From contig NZ_SMSK01000001.1 in the NCBI RefSeq assembly GCF_004354985.1, forward strand, positions 682,001 through 746,000: DNA of 64,000 bases, written 5' to 3'. The stretch comes from Segetibacter sp. 3557_3 (GTDB lineage Bacteria > Bacteroidota > Bacteroidia > Chitinophagales > Chitinophagaceae). A program made the position numbers and the translations under genes. The number at the start of each line of letters is the position of its first letter. The first letter of the stretch is position 1. This document shows positions 1 through 8,635 of this stretch, piece by piece. A model generated the notes under the pieces. That model was not told where the DNA came from and searched no databases. It was given only the letters and a program-made list of their open reading frames with translations.

Positions 1-1070
1 GTTTGATAAAACGTTTCAGGCCCATTGGCAGGCGCAACCCAGGGTTTTGCCTTTTTATAGTTCGGCGATGCAGGATCAAAGGCATCCCAGTGATAAACCA
101 TTAGGTTGGGATCAAAGCGTGGCCCCCATGAGCGGGGCGCAAAGGTTGGAACAATGGGATCGGGAGTACCGTCGCCATCGACATCGGCCAACAAAAAACC
201 ATTTCTGTCGTATGGATCCGATCGGCCTGCACCATATTCTTTCTGGTACTTCACGAAAGTTGATGGATCGATCATGCCAATGATGGTTCCTGAATTAACA
301 GTGACACCTAAGCCCGAGCGGGCCTTTTTGGTGGTGATCATAATTACCCCGTTAGCTGCACGCGAACCATATAAAGCGGAAGCAGCGGCACCTTTGAGAA
401 CATTGATGCTTTGTATATCGTCGGGATTAATATCGGCTGCAGCATTCCCGTAGTCGTAACCACCTGCACCCGTGCGTTGACCGTTTGTATTTTTGTTCGT
501 GTTGTCTACGGGCACGCCATCCACTACAAAAAGTGCCTGGTTATTTCCTGTGAGGGATTTTGCCCCACGAATAACAACATTAACGGAGCCACCGATGCCA
601 TTTCCCTGTGTAATCTGAAGTCCGGAGATTTTGCCCGACAGGCCACTTGCCAGGTTGCTTATCCGCGTTTTGTTTACTTCTTCGCCGCTGATGGTTTGAG
701 CGGCATATGGAAGTGTGTTTTTCTCCCTTCTAATACCAAATGCTGTTACAACAACTTCATCCAATTGCTTGTCGGATTTTTGGAGCACCACATCAATGGG
801 CTGAGTACCATCGGCAGAAACCTGTTGTTCGGCGAAACCGACACCAGAAATTAAAAGGGTTGCTCTACCATTAAGGGGTATTGTAAAGGTACCGTCATCC
901 TTGGACACAACACCAGTTGTGGTCCCTTTGACGTTGATGGAAGCACCTGCTACCGGGCTGCCATCCGGTTGCCGTATCTTACCCTGTACCTGCCTCGTTT
1001 GGGCAGCGAGTGACCCGGTAAAAAGATGAGCGGTAAGCAAAATCAGGAGCACGACTACGGCTTTTCTCAT
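1..1070 (-). CDS. SusC/RagA-family TonB-dependent receptor, N-terminal part (cut by left edge)
   Basis: Outer-membrane receptor that imports glycans or peptides with TonB energy; normally paired with a SusD lipoprotein. About 356 N-terminal residues are visible and the frame runs off the window. Seen: a signal peptide starting MRKAVVVLLILL and ending near SLAAQ, a carboxypeptidase-like regulatory domain (GKIRQPDGSPVAGASINVKG), the family hinge DEVVVTAFGI, and a plug domain with VLKGAAASALYGSRAANGV. The start is the ATG whose complement lies at 1068-1070, directly before the signal peptide. No SusD or enzyme partner is visible because the gene is transcribed towards the edge, so the substrate cannot be guessed. 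Family call is very secure. Confidence 0.93.
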   Translation of the reverse strand, partial: MRKAVVVLLILLTAHLFTGSLAAQTRQVQGKIRQPDGSPVAGASINVKGTTTGVVSKDDGTFTIPLNGRATLLISGVGFAEQQVSADGTQPIDVVLQKSDKQLDEVVVTAFGIRREKNTLPYAAQTISGEEVNKTRISNLASGLSGKISGLQITQGNGIGGSVNVVIRGAKSLTGNNQALFVVDGVPVDNTNKNTNGQRTGAGGYDYGNAAADINPDDIQSINVLKGAAASALYGSRAANGVIMITTKKARSGLGVTVNSGTIIGMIDPSTFVKYQKEYGAGRSDPYDRNGFLLADVDGDGTPDPIVPTFAPRSWGPRFDPNLMVYHWDAFDPASPNYKKAKPWVAPANGPETFYQ

Positions 1071-1612
1071 GGCGATGGTTTTTTAGATTGTTGGAAAACT
1101 GGCAATAACAAATGCTTTCTGCAATGTTAAACCCAGGTGGAAGTAATCGTTTAAATACCGTTGGAAGAAATTACAGGATGAACAGCCAGAAGGACCAATG
1201 ATAATTCAGCTAAAGTTCCCGATAAGTACGAACCGGTAATACGTAGATATTATCTACAAGTCAACCGATATTAACATGTGTTTATCCCGCAATTCCACTA
1301 TAATTTACAACAATTCACATGAAACCAAGGCAAGAAGAGCAACCTATTTATCAAATCCCGGAAGTTTTCGAGCATAGCACACAGGCAGTTGGGCAGGTAC
1401 GATTAAAATGAAGGTAAAGTGGGTTGGAACAAATCATACAGACATGATTACGAAAAGGTGAATCCTGCTAAACAGGACTTTGAACCCAGTCGAATAAATG
1501 GGTAATTCAAGCCGGGCGAACATTTTTCTTAACCTGGCTAAGTGATTGCCGGACCAAAAAAAGAGGTTTTCTCAAGAGGTTGCCTTTTAACGGGGCTGCC
1601 AAACTTAGGACT
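1071..1612. other. Intergenic region upstream of the left-edge susC
   Basis: About 540 bases without a convincing gene. It must hold the promoter of the leftward susC, but no clear TAnnTTTG box was found on the minus strand. The only structured element noticed is a perfect inverted repeat at 1243-1257. A 30-codon frame at 1319-1411 (+) has no recognisable features. Confidence 0.5.
1243..1257. repeat. Perfect short palindrome, possible operator
   Basis: Arms GTAGATA and TATCTAC around a single central T, about 175 bp upstream of the leftward susC start. The size and symmetry would suit a dimeric regulator, but no regulator gene is adjacent and AT-rich palindromes arise by chance, so the role is only a guess. 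Confidence 0.3.
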
Positions 1613-2380
1613 TTATTGCACTTGTTTTTCCGTAAGGTATTTCCAATACCGGCGCGGCATGTGTTGGAGGTGAAGCTTTGTATTTTTTCTCGCCACGATA
1701 TTAACGCTGGTAAAATACTGCTGCCATAATTGTTGGTATAATTCTTCTTTCTCGTCGAAAACTGCCTGCAGGTTCTTCCCGCTCCCTGCTTCTTCAGAAA
1801 ACGATAGACTGACCGTTTCCACCGTATTGAGGTCATAATATATCCCGTATTTCCGGGTGCTGTCATAGATCAGCCATCGTTGATCGGCGTACCGCTCGCG
1901 GAAATGGTTTTGTAATAATGGGAGCACGTTGTAATCTGGTTGACAGATAGCATAATACAAGCCGTCGCCTGTTAACTGGAAACGAATAAACGCTTCCATC
2001 CGGTGTTTTTCACGCCGGACTTTTTGATCGGTTTGTTTAATGAAGAGCACAAATGAATTGCTATAATCATACTCCACCGACAACTTACTGGAGAATACGT
2101 AAAGGACGTATTGATAGAGCTTGTCTTCGATACCAGGCAACTCCGAGAGAAATGCGCGATGCAGCTGGTTCAGTGCTGCCGTGGAGACTTTTTTCTTAAG
2201 CCCGAGCCAAACCCGCTCAGCTTTCACCGGATCTGAAGTTGATTGCCGGTGATCGTTGAAAACATTGGCCTGTGCCCTATCTGCAGGTACAATTGATACA
2301 TCTGAAAAACGATATTCATAAATCTCGAATATCGCGGTCAGTAAACCTTCGAAACTTCCGTCGTAGGTAAGCGTAACCAT
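1613..2380 (-). CDS. TIGR03915-type DNA metabolism protein, partner of radical SAM protein
   Basis: 255 aa. It resembles the TIGR03915/DUF4130 family of putative DNA metabolism proteins that are encoded beside a radical SAM protein: N-terminus VTLTYDGSFEGLLTAIFEIY, a middle VRREKHRMEAFIRFQ, and a C-terminal YYDLNTVETVSLSF segment. In many genomes this domain is fused to a uracil-DNA-glycosylase-like domain; here the protein ends without one. Its ATG shares one base with the stop codon of the upstream radical SAM gene (TAATG at 2378-2382), so the two are very likely translationally coupled and act together. The biochemical role of the family is not established; a repair or base-modification role is inferred from the families it travels with. 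Confidence 0.82.
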   Translation of the reverse strand: MVTLTYDGSFEGLLTAIFEIYEYRFSDVSIVPADRAQANVFNDHRQSTSDPVKAERVWLGLKKKVSTAALNQLHRAFLSELPGIEDKLYQYVLYVFSSKLSVEYDYSNSFVLFIKQTDQKVRREKHRMEAFIRFQLTGDGLYYAICQPDYNVLPLLQNHFRERYADQRWLIYDSTRKYGIYYDLNTVETVSLSFSEEAGSGKNLQAVFDEKEELYQQLWQQYFTSVNIVARKNTKLHLQHMPRRYWKYLTEKQVQ

Positions 2381-3633
2381 TAAAACAATTTGATCTGCGG
2401 TGAAAAATTCGGCTGGTATTTGCTTGCGCCCTGCGAAAGAATCCGTTGCTTGATTTGCATTGGCATAAGGTCTTTCAATTCAAATTCTTTGCTTTGGCAG
2501 GTAATGAAGTACCGTGCCCGGTTTACTGCTATGCCAATTTTCTTCAGGTGTTCCCAGGTAAGCTTGCTAAATTGCCGCGCTGACACTATTTTTTTGGCTG
2601 ACTGCACTCCAATGCCGGGGATACGCATAATCACCTGTAGATCTGCTTTATTAATGTCTACCGGGAAAATCTGCAGATTTCTGAGCGCCCAGCTTAGTTT
2701 CGGATCAATGTCGATATCGAGGTGTGGGTTCTCTGGGCTGACAATCTCATTAACTTTAAAGCCGTAGAAACGCATGAGCCAGTCGGCCTGGTAAAGCCGG
2801 TTTTCCCTGATCATCGGAACGGGAGTACCAATTGCCGGTAAGCGGTTATCGTTACTGATTGGCACGTAGCCTGAATAGTAAACACGCTTTAACTGCATCT
2901 GCTTATAAAACTGGCTTGCCATGAACAACACTTCCAGATCGCTCTCAGGTGTGGCTCCGATGACCATTTGTGTACTTTGACCGGCCGGGGCAAACTGCGG
3001 TGCTTTCTTGAAAAGCTTCTTTTCTTCCCTGTTTGCTATGATTGCTCCCTTCAAATAGTTCATCGGCTGGATCATGTCCTCGCGTTTCTTATCGGGGGCT
3101 AACAACTTAAGGCTTTGCTCAGTCGGCATTTCAACATTTACGCTTAACCTGTCGGCATACAAGCCGGCTTCTTTTAACAGTTCGTCACTTGCACCAGGGA
3201 TTGTTTTCAGGTGTATATACCCATTGAAATTATGCTCTTCCCTCAGCTTGCGGGCAACAAGTACCAACCGTTCCATAGTATAATCGGCGTTCTTGAAAAT
3301 GCCGGAACTAAGAAACAGACCTTCAATATAATTTCTCCGGTAGAAATTAATGGTTAGGTCAACTACCTCCTGCACTGTAAAGGCAGCTCGTTTAACGTCG
3401 TTGCTTTTTCGGCTCACGCAATAAGCACAGTCGAAAATGCAGTGATTGGTTAAAAGGATTTTCAATAAAGAGACACAACGGCCATCTTCGGTGTAGGCAT
3501 GACAAATGCCATTGCTGGCATTACCCAATCCCTTGTCTTTATTCTTGCGGTCGCTACCACTGGAGGAGCAGGAAACATCGTATTTGGCGGCGTCGGCCAG
3601 TATGGAGAGTTTTTCAAGTGTACGGTCAGACAT
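2380..3633 (-). CDS. Putative DNA modification/repair radical SAM protein (TIGR03916-like)
   Basis: 417 aa. The N-terminal motif KYDVSCSSSGSDR (about residues 18-29) is characteristic of this family. The radical SAM 4Fe-4S motif CX3CX2C is at Cys65, Cys69 and Cys72 (HCIFDCAYC). A helix-hairpin-helix near residues 330-350 (INKADLQVIMRIPGIGVQSA) points to DNA binding. Length matches the family's usual 400 or so residues. First gene of a two-gene leftward operon with the TIGR03915-type protein. Family assignment is strong; the actual substrate is unknown. Confidence 0.88.
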   Translation of the reverse strand: MSDRTLEKLSILADAAKYDVSCSSSGSDRKNKDKGLGNASNGICHAYTEDGRCVSLLKILLTNHCIFDCAYCVSRKSNDVKRAAFTVQEVVDLTINFYRRNYIEGLFLSSGIFKNADYTMERLVLVARKLREEHNFNGYIHLKTIPGASDELLKEAGLYADRLSVNVEMPTEQSLKLLAPDKKREDMIQPMNYLKGAIIANREEKKLFKKAPQFAPAGQSTQMVIGATPESDLEVLFMASQFYKQMQLKRVYYSGYVPISNDNRLPAIGTPVPMIRENRLYQADWLMRFYGFKVNEIVSPENPHLDIDIDPKLSWALRNLQIFPVDINKADLQVIMRIPGIGVQSAKKIVSARQFSKLTWEHLKKIGIAVNRARYFITCQSKEFELKDLMPMQIKQRILSQGASKYQPNFSPQIKLF

Positions 3634-3727
3634 GCTAAAGAATTACCGTGCAATTTACTAAATATATTAGCACCCCAAGCGCTTGTTGAACTTTGTCAGA
3701 ATAATTAACGTATTCGTTAAGCAAAGT

Positions 3728-5482
3728 CTAACCCGCTATTGCAGGCTTCACCTGCCTGGATGGGACAAGCTTTTGCAGCAGCAGGCTAATGAATATTACC
3801 AGTAAAGCTCCGGCGACGTTTAGCCAAAGGAAACTCAGCCCGATAATCTTGTATTCATTCAATACAAACAGGGTAATAATCGCAATTTCAGATATAATTG
3901 CTGCAATGAAAACCGGTCTTGCGCTGATATTTTTTAAATAAAAAGCCACCAGGAAAATGCCAAGGATAACACCATAGAAAAGAGAGCCAAGAATGTTAAC
4001 CGCCTCAATGAGACTACCCATTCGATTGGCAAATTCGGCTACGATAATCGAAAATACCCCCCATGCAAGCGTATAGTATTTTGATATTTTATACTGGCCT
4101 ATCTCGACCTCAGAAACACTACGCATATCCTCTTTGCAGAAACGCAGATGGAAATCAATTACCGAGCACGAGGCTAATGAATTAAGGGCTGCGGCAATGG
4201 AACCCCATGCAGCCAGGAAAATGATGGCGATCAAAAGGCCAACCAGCCCTACGGGAAGATAATCAACGACAAACCGGAGGAAAATATAATTGGTATCGTT
4301 GTTATCGGAAACAGGCATGGCCTTGCGGATAAAGCCGCGGTAATTTGTTCGAAGACTGTCGAGTTGTTTGTTGCCCTGCTGAAGACTGTCCCTGATGGTA
4401 TTGCGATCCGCTTCAGCACCAGCCTTATCCGCGGTTACATATGCAAGGCTCAGCGCATTTTGCCTTTTGTTTAACTGGTTATACTGGTTGCTGATTGGAA
4501 CAAGGGAGTCGCGAAATGGCGTTTTGAGTGCCTGCGTTTCAACTGCCTTATTGTGAAAAACCGGTGCGGGGCTAAATTGGTAAAAGGAAAACAATAGCGC
4601 GCCGATCAGGAGTATTGCAAATTGCATAGGAACCTTGATCAGGCCATTGATCAGGAGGCCCAACTTACTTTCGCGGGTATTTTTTGCCGTAAGGTAGCGA
4701 CCTACCTGGCTTTGGTCGGTACCAAAATAAGAAAGGGCCAGAAAAAAACCGCCGATCACCCCGCTCCACATGTTGTATTTATCGTTCCAATCGAAATTTC
4801 CCTTCTCTGCACCTGTTGTGATTACATTTAGTTTGCCCAGGGCACCACTAACCTTTAACGCATCTGTAAAACCCACGTCCTGCGGCAATAGGTGAACAAT
4901 CATGTATCCGGCGAGAAACATGCCGATGAAAATGATGATCAACTGGAGCTGCTGGGTATATGCAACAGCTTTGGCTCCTCCGGTTACGGTATAAATGATG
5001 AGCAACCCACCCATAACAATATTGGTCAGGAAAATATTCCAGCCCAATAACGACGACAGGATAATTGAAGGTGCGTAGATACTAATCCCTGTGGAGAGAC
5101 CCCGCTGCAGGAGAAACAGAAATGAAGTCAGCGTTCGGGTTTTGCGATCGAAGCGTTTTTCGAGGTATTCGTAAGCCGTGAAAACCTTCAGCTTTGCAAA
5201 CAGGGGAACAAACGTGATACACAATACAACCATTGCGAGAGGAAGGCCGAAGTAATATTGAACGAAACGCATACCATCGGTAAAAGCCTGGCCCGGTGCT
5301 GACAGGAAGGTAATGGCACTTGCCTGGGTGCCCATGATGCTTAAAAGCACCAGGTACCAGGGCATACTCCGGTTACTTAAAAAGTAACCCTCAAGGTTGC
5401 GGGTAGAACTGCTTTTATACAGGCCATAGCCAATTATACCGAGCAAGGTTAAAGAAAGAACAACCCAGTCTATCCCACTCAT
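3728..5482 (-). CDS. Sodium:solute symporter (SSS family)
   Basis: 584 aa, inner membrane, about 13 predicted hydrophobic segments. The N-terminus DWVVLSLTLLGIIGYGLY, the loop GYFLSNRSMPWYLV, and GTQASAITFLSAPGQAFTDG are typical of the solute:sodium symporter fold, the last including the Na+-site region. About residues 305-400 form a long hydrophilic helical insertion (from SPAPVFHNKAVETQ to RKAMPVSDNNDTNY) between membrane segments, which is unusual for the family. Its ATG overlaps the stop of a 35-codon membrane peptide gene by four bases, and it is the last gene of an operon with a PIG-L deacetylase. The substrate is unknown; a sugar or amino sugar made available by the deacetylase is a reasonable inference. 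Confidence 0.9.
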   Translation of the reverse strand: MSGIDWVVLSLTLLGIIGYGLYKSSSTRNLEGYFLSNRSMPWYLVLLSIMGTQASAITFLSAPGQAFTDGMRFVQYYFGLPLAMVVLCITFVPLFAKLKVFTAYEYLEKRFDRKTRTLTSFLFLLQRGLSTGISIYAPSIILSSLLGWNIFLTNIVMGGLLIIYTVTGGAKAVAYTQQLQLIIIFIGMFLAGYMIVHLLPQDVGFTDALKVSGALGKLNVITTGAEKGNFDWNDKYNMWSGVIGGFFLALSYFGTDQSQVGRYLTAKNTRESKLGLLINGLIKVPMQFAILLIGALLFSFYQFSPAPVFHNKAVETQALKTPFRDSLVPISNQYNQLNKRQNALSLAYVTADKAGAEADRNTIRDSLQQGNKQLDSLRTNYRGFIRKAMPVSDNNDTNYIFLRFVVDYLPVGLVGLLIAIIFLAAWGSIAAALNSLASCSVIDFHLRFCKEDMRSVSEVEIGQYKISKYYTLAWGVFSIIVAEFANRMGSLIEAVNILGSLFYGVILGIFLVAFYLKNISARPVFIAAIISEIAIITLFVLNEYKIIGLSFLWLNVAGALLVIFISLLLQKLVPSRQVKPAIAG

Positions 5483-5586
5483 GAAAAATGTTTAGTAAAC
5501 CATGTAAAAAACACGATTAGAAGCACCAGGAATATGATCACAGCTGCGTACCAGTAATTCCATCTTATTTCGGGAGGTGCAGGCAT
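5479..5586 (-). CDS. 35-aa single-pass membrane peptide coupled to the SSS symporter
   Basis: The frame starts MPAPPEIRWNYWYAA, crosses the membrane once with VIIFLVLLIVFFTWF and ends KHFS. It stops in an ATGA overlap with the symporter start (stop 5481-5479, symporter ATG 5482-5480), which strongly suggests translational coupling. The pattern recalls small accessory membrane subunits encoded just before SSS symporters in other bacteria (YjcH before ActP, YhdT before PanF in E. coli), but this peptide is much shorter and shows no clear sequence match to them. Function as a symporter partner is inferred from position only. Confidence 0.65.
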   Translation of the reverse strand: MPAPPEIRWNYWYAAVIIFLVLLIVFFTWFTKHFS

Positions 5587-5665
5587 TTAAAAAGTTTAGA
5601 ACGCTTGATGAGCAATATACCAGCAACACAGGCTGCAGGTATTCATAACTTAAGCATAGATGCTG

Positions 5666-5827
5666 TTATTGATCATGCTTGTTTTTGGTGCTTGCAACCA
5701 TACCACTTGCGAGCAAGCCTAACAACAGGCCCAGCACAAGGCCAAGCGCTACACGTTTAATGGCGAACCCAATAAGCAAACCTATAATTATCAGGGTGAT
5801 AAAACCAACTTTTCGTCTCTTCTGCAT
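5666..5827 (-). CDS. Small two-helix membrane protein, 53 aa
   Basis: The sequence begins MQKRRKVGFITLIIIGLLIG and contains a second hydrophobic run GLVLGLLLGLLASGMVA, then a charged tail STKNKHDQ. Glycine-rich helix GLVLGLLLGLLASG suggests tight helix packing or oligomerisation. I chose the ATG at 5827 rather than an upstream in-frame start because the latter lies deep inside the preceding gene; at 5827 the gene begins one base after the deacetylase stop. Third-party homology not recognised. Position implies co-expression with the deacetylase and symporter. Confidence 0.6.
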   Translation of the reverse strand: MQKRRKVGFITLIIIGLLIGFAIKRVALGLVLGLLLGLLASGMVASTKNKHDQ

Positions 5828-5828
5828 A

Positions 5829-8366
5829 TCATTCCATTGAAGTTTTTGCCTTCCCGGTAACCTCTTGCCCGCCGGCATCGTTTTTTGGTAGGGCAACCAG
5901 GTTTGCCATTAAGCGGTAAGCCCCGGGAACTCCGGCCGGTAACTGCCGGAAAAGTACAAGGCTTACATAAGCAAAATAGCCCTTACCATACTTAGCGATT
6001 ACGAGGCTACCATTACCCTGCTTTTCATTGGTATCATTCATTCCCAGGAGCTTTTCGTACCGCCCATCTGCCTGGTCTACCTGGTATGTGCTACGCTCCT
6101 GTACCCATCCTTCAAAATCTTTGTCGGTAATTTTGTTTGGGTAGTTCAAAGCCGGATGTTCCGGTAAAAGAAACTGAACCTTAGCATCTTCTTCAGTAAC
6201 CCGCGATCCCGAACTTATGCTAAAAGGATAAGGTCCCACCTTAATTCTTTTTGTTCCTACCTGGTTACTCTTCATGTATTGCACAACCAGGTTTCCCCCT
6301 TCCTGCACGTAGGTATTCAGGATATCGTTTTTATTGCTCAGGTATTCGTAAATATTATGCGCCCGAATTCCAATTACAATTGCGTCAAATTGTTTGAGGT
6401 TGTCGATGTTAACGTCGTTGTCGTGAAGAAAAGTCACCTCATAACCCATAGCCGTAAGTGCGTCCGGCACCTTATCGCCCGCACCAGTAATATAGCCCAC
6501 TTTTTTACCAACAATTTTCAGGTCGGCTTTCACAAGGTTGGCCGTTGCCTTTGGAAAATAAGTTATAACGGGAATATGATCATAAGGTATCTGCCGCGTA
6601 AATCCCTGGTATCTGCCATCAGCTGAATTGATGGTTAACGGCTCTGCGAAATTGGTGGAAGAAGATTGTTGTGTTAGTGTTGCTGCGGCATAGCTTTCTG
6701 TTAAACCTGGTGTGGTAAAGCTGAATGAAGAATGATCAGCAAGCCACTGCTTCGAATGCCCCAAAGCAAATTGGTACGATGCCTGTTCGCGTAGGTTGGA
6801 CTTGAAATGTACCTGTGGCTTAACCGGCGCACCATTTATCGAAACCATATTGTCGCGAGCGAAATTAACTTCCACTTTTGGCAATATTGCGAGTGGCTGG
6901 TACAATTCGCCTTTTGCAGGATCAACCACTTTATACTGAACAGGTCGGTTGATGATAAAATCAACACCCCCGATGTTAACGGTGTAGGTTACCATAAACG
7001 ATGGATCACTAAGCGCTTTACCAATAAGCGATTGATCGTTTACCTCGAAGGCACCTTCGGTTTGAGGGTTTTCGAGCCAATAAGGTTGTGAGATCTTTTT
7101 ATCCGGCGATACTGCCAGCAGTTGATTTATAGAGGTATTTTGGTTAATGCCCAAACTCAGGGAAAGGCTGCTGTCAAAACCTTCGAGACGAATGTTTTTA
7201 AGTGTTGCATTTGTAGCCTTTCGCTTATTCAGAAAGAAGCTTACCCGGAGCGTATCACCTTGCACAACTGATGGTTGCCCTGTAGTTGCTTCGGAAAACA
7301 AACCTGAGCATGCCTCGATAATCTCCTGGGTTTCCTCCAGCTTTTTGTTCCTCCACATGCTGGCCGGCAGGGCTTTAATGGCCTGGTACAACTTTACGAG
7401 TGCCGGCACAGAAAGTTCGGGTTGCTCAAAATTGTATTTAGCAACGATTTTGGCGACCCCTGATTTGATTGCGGCGCCACCTTTTATCCTCGACCAGTCG
7501 TAAACAATCCCATCCATGAGATCGGTTTTGGCCGGTTCGCCGCCAGTTGTAATAAAGTATTCTATCACCGGGCCCCTTCGCCTTGGCCGCCCCTCTCCCT
7601 GGCTTTTGTGCATACTTCTTGCCTCGCCCCCGAGTTCACCGTAACTTTTACCAAGCAAGGAGTTGAAACCACCAACGTCGATTTTGAGCTGATCCTCGCT
7701 GGTGGTGTTTGCACCACCAAAGTTGAAGGTGTTCCAAACAATCCGTTTTGCCTGCCAGGGCGTAACTCCAAGCTTCAATTGCTCAGGAAACCGTTTTGGA
7801 TCTGCTGCGGCAGTAAAGGCCTCGTCGGCTAAAATAGCCGAAGCCGAATGGTGGCCATGACCTGCACGGGCATCTGGCGGAAAACGTTTTATGATAACAT
7901 CGGGCTGGTATTGGCGAATTACCCAAACAACGTCGCTCAGGATTTTTTCATGGCCCCAGAATTTAAGCGCCTCGGCGGCACTTTTGCTGAAGCCAAACTC
8001 ATATGCACGGGTAAAAAACTGGTCGGCACCGTCTATCCTTCGGGCTGCCAATAATTCTTCCGTCCTTATCAGCCCCAGTTCAATGCCTTGTTCGCTGCCA
8101 ATAAGGTTTTGTCCACCGTCGCCGCGGGTTAGGCTAAGGTAGCCTGTACGGTAAAGCTTCTCTTTAGCAAAATAAGGAAGCAAGCCATTGTTTTCGTCGT
8201 CGGGGTGCGCGGCGACATACAATACACTTCCCAAAACATTTAATTTCTTCAGCTGCAGGTATATATCGGCGCTGCTGTTAACAACCGGGATTTGTGCTTT
8301 TAAGAAATACTGACTACAAAGAAAAAAAAGGAAAAACGGGAACCAGGTCCCTCTTCTATAAATCAT
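5829..8366 (-). CDS. PIG-L/LmbE family deacetylase, exported, multidomain
   Basis: 845 aa from the ATG at 8366, which directly opens a signal peptide (MIYRRGTWFPFFLFFLCSQY, cleavage near FLKAQ); an in-frame start 32 codons upstream has no such feature. The metal-binding PIG-L motif AHPDDE is at residues 53-58, with the second conserved block GHGHHSASA about 150 residues later; these bind Zn in N-acetylglucosamine-type deacetylases. The PIG-L domain covers roughly the first 300 residues. The C-terminal 250 residues include a class I glutaminase-like/ThuA-like fold segment (VGYITGAGDKVPDALTAMGY, FDAIVIGIRAHN, EGGNLVVQYM). First gene of an operon with two small membrane proteins and an SSS symporter. 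The substrate is unknown. Confidence 0.87.
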   Translation of the reverse strand: MIYRRGTWFPFFLFFLCSQYFLKAQIPVVNSSADIYLQLKKLNVLGSVLYVAAHPDDENNGLLPYFAKEKLYRTGYLSLTRGDGGQNLIGSEQGIELGLIRTEELLAARRIDGADQFFTRAYEFGFSKSAAEALKFWGHEKILSDVVWVIRQYQPDVIIKRFPPDARAGHGHHSASAILADEAFTAAADPKRFPEQLKLGVTPWQAKRIVWNTFNFGGANTTSEDQLKIDVGGFNSLLGKSYGELGGEARSMHKSQGEGRPRRRGPVIEYFITTGGEPAKTDLMDGIVYDWSRIKGGAAIKSGVAKIVAKYNFEQPELSVPALVKLYQAIKALPASMWRNKKLEETQEIIEACSGLFSEATTGQPSVVQGDTLRVSFFLNKRKATNATLKNIRLEGFDSSLSLSLGINQNTSINQLLAVSPDKKISQPYWLENPQTEGAFEVNDQSLIGKALSDPSFMVTYTVNIGGVDFIINRPVQYKVVDPAKGELYQPLAILPKVEVNFARDNMVSINGAPVKPQVHFKSNLREQASYQFALGHSKQWLADHSSFSFTTPGLTESYAAATLTQQSSSTNFAEPLTINSADGRYQGFTRQIPYDHIPVITYFPKATANLVKADLKIVGKKVGYITGAGDKVPDALTAMGYEVTFLHDNDVNIDNLKQFDAIVIGIRAHNIYEYLSNKNDILNTYVQEGGNLVVQYMKSNQVGTKRIKVGPYPFSISSGSRVTEEDAKVQFLLPEHPALNYPNKITDKDFEGWVQERSTYQVDQADGRYEKLLGMNDTNEKQGNGSLVIAKYGKGYFAYVSLVLFRQLPAGVPGAYRLMANLVALPKNDAGGQEVTGKAKTSME

Positions 8367-8501
8367 GTCACGAAGATAAAGGTTAGCCGCAAATGGAAGA
8401 AAGCACGTTTTGCTGCCCTGTAGTTTTTTTAGGCAACAAGTACATAAGCCAGGTGCAGTCAAAAGACTGGTGACCTGCCGGATAATCTAGACCCTGGACC
8501 A

Positions 8502-8613
8502 GTTTAGGTGATGCCACCTGCTACACCGATGAACCGAGCCTGTCCAAATGGTCAGCCGGGCGGACGTGGCAACGATGATGCTTTGAAATACAATTGTTGG
8601 TCACCAAAAAAAC
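8502..8613 (+). repeat. Dispersed intergenic repeat, copy A
   Basis: Lies between the DUF2071 gene and the PIG-L gene. Shares with copy G the opening GTTTAGGTGATGCCA, then TGCTAC and GAAC, the GC-rich hairpin segment around AGCCGGGCGG, the core GGCAACGATG, and shares with copy E the segment TTGGTCACCAAA/CTGGTCACCAAA. Orientation is given by the core CAACGATG. Confidence 0.65.
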
Positions 8614-8635
8614 AATAAGGGAGGGCTGAGCCTTT

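Noticed and set aside
106-854. Open frames on the plus strand across the first kilobase
   Set aside because: They lie antisense to the clearly coding susC frame and have no recognisable motifs.
1319-1411. 30-codon plus-strand frame
   Set aside because: No signal, no membrane segment, no composition bias, no conserved context; kept only as a note in the gap entry.
1507-1866. 119-codon minus-strand frame
   Set aside because: It overlaps the 3' half of the TIGR03915-type gene in another frame and has no family likeness.
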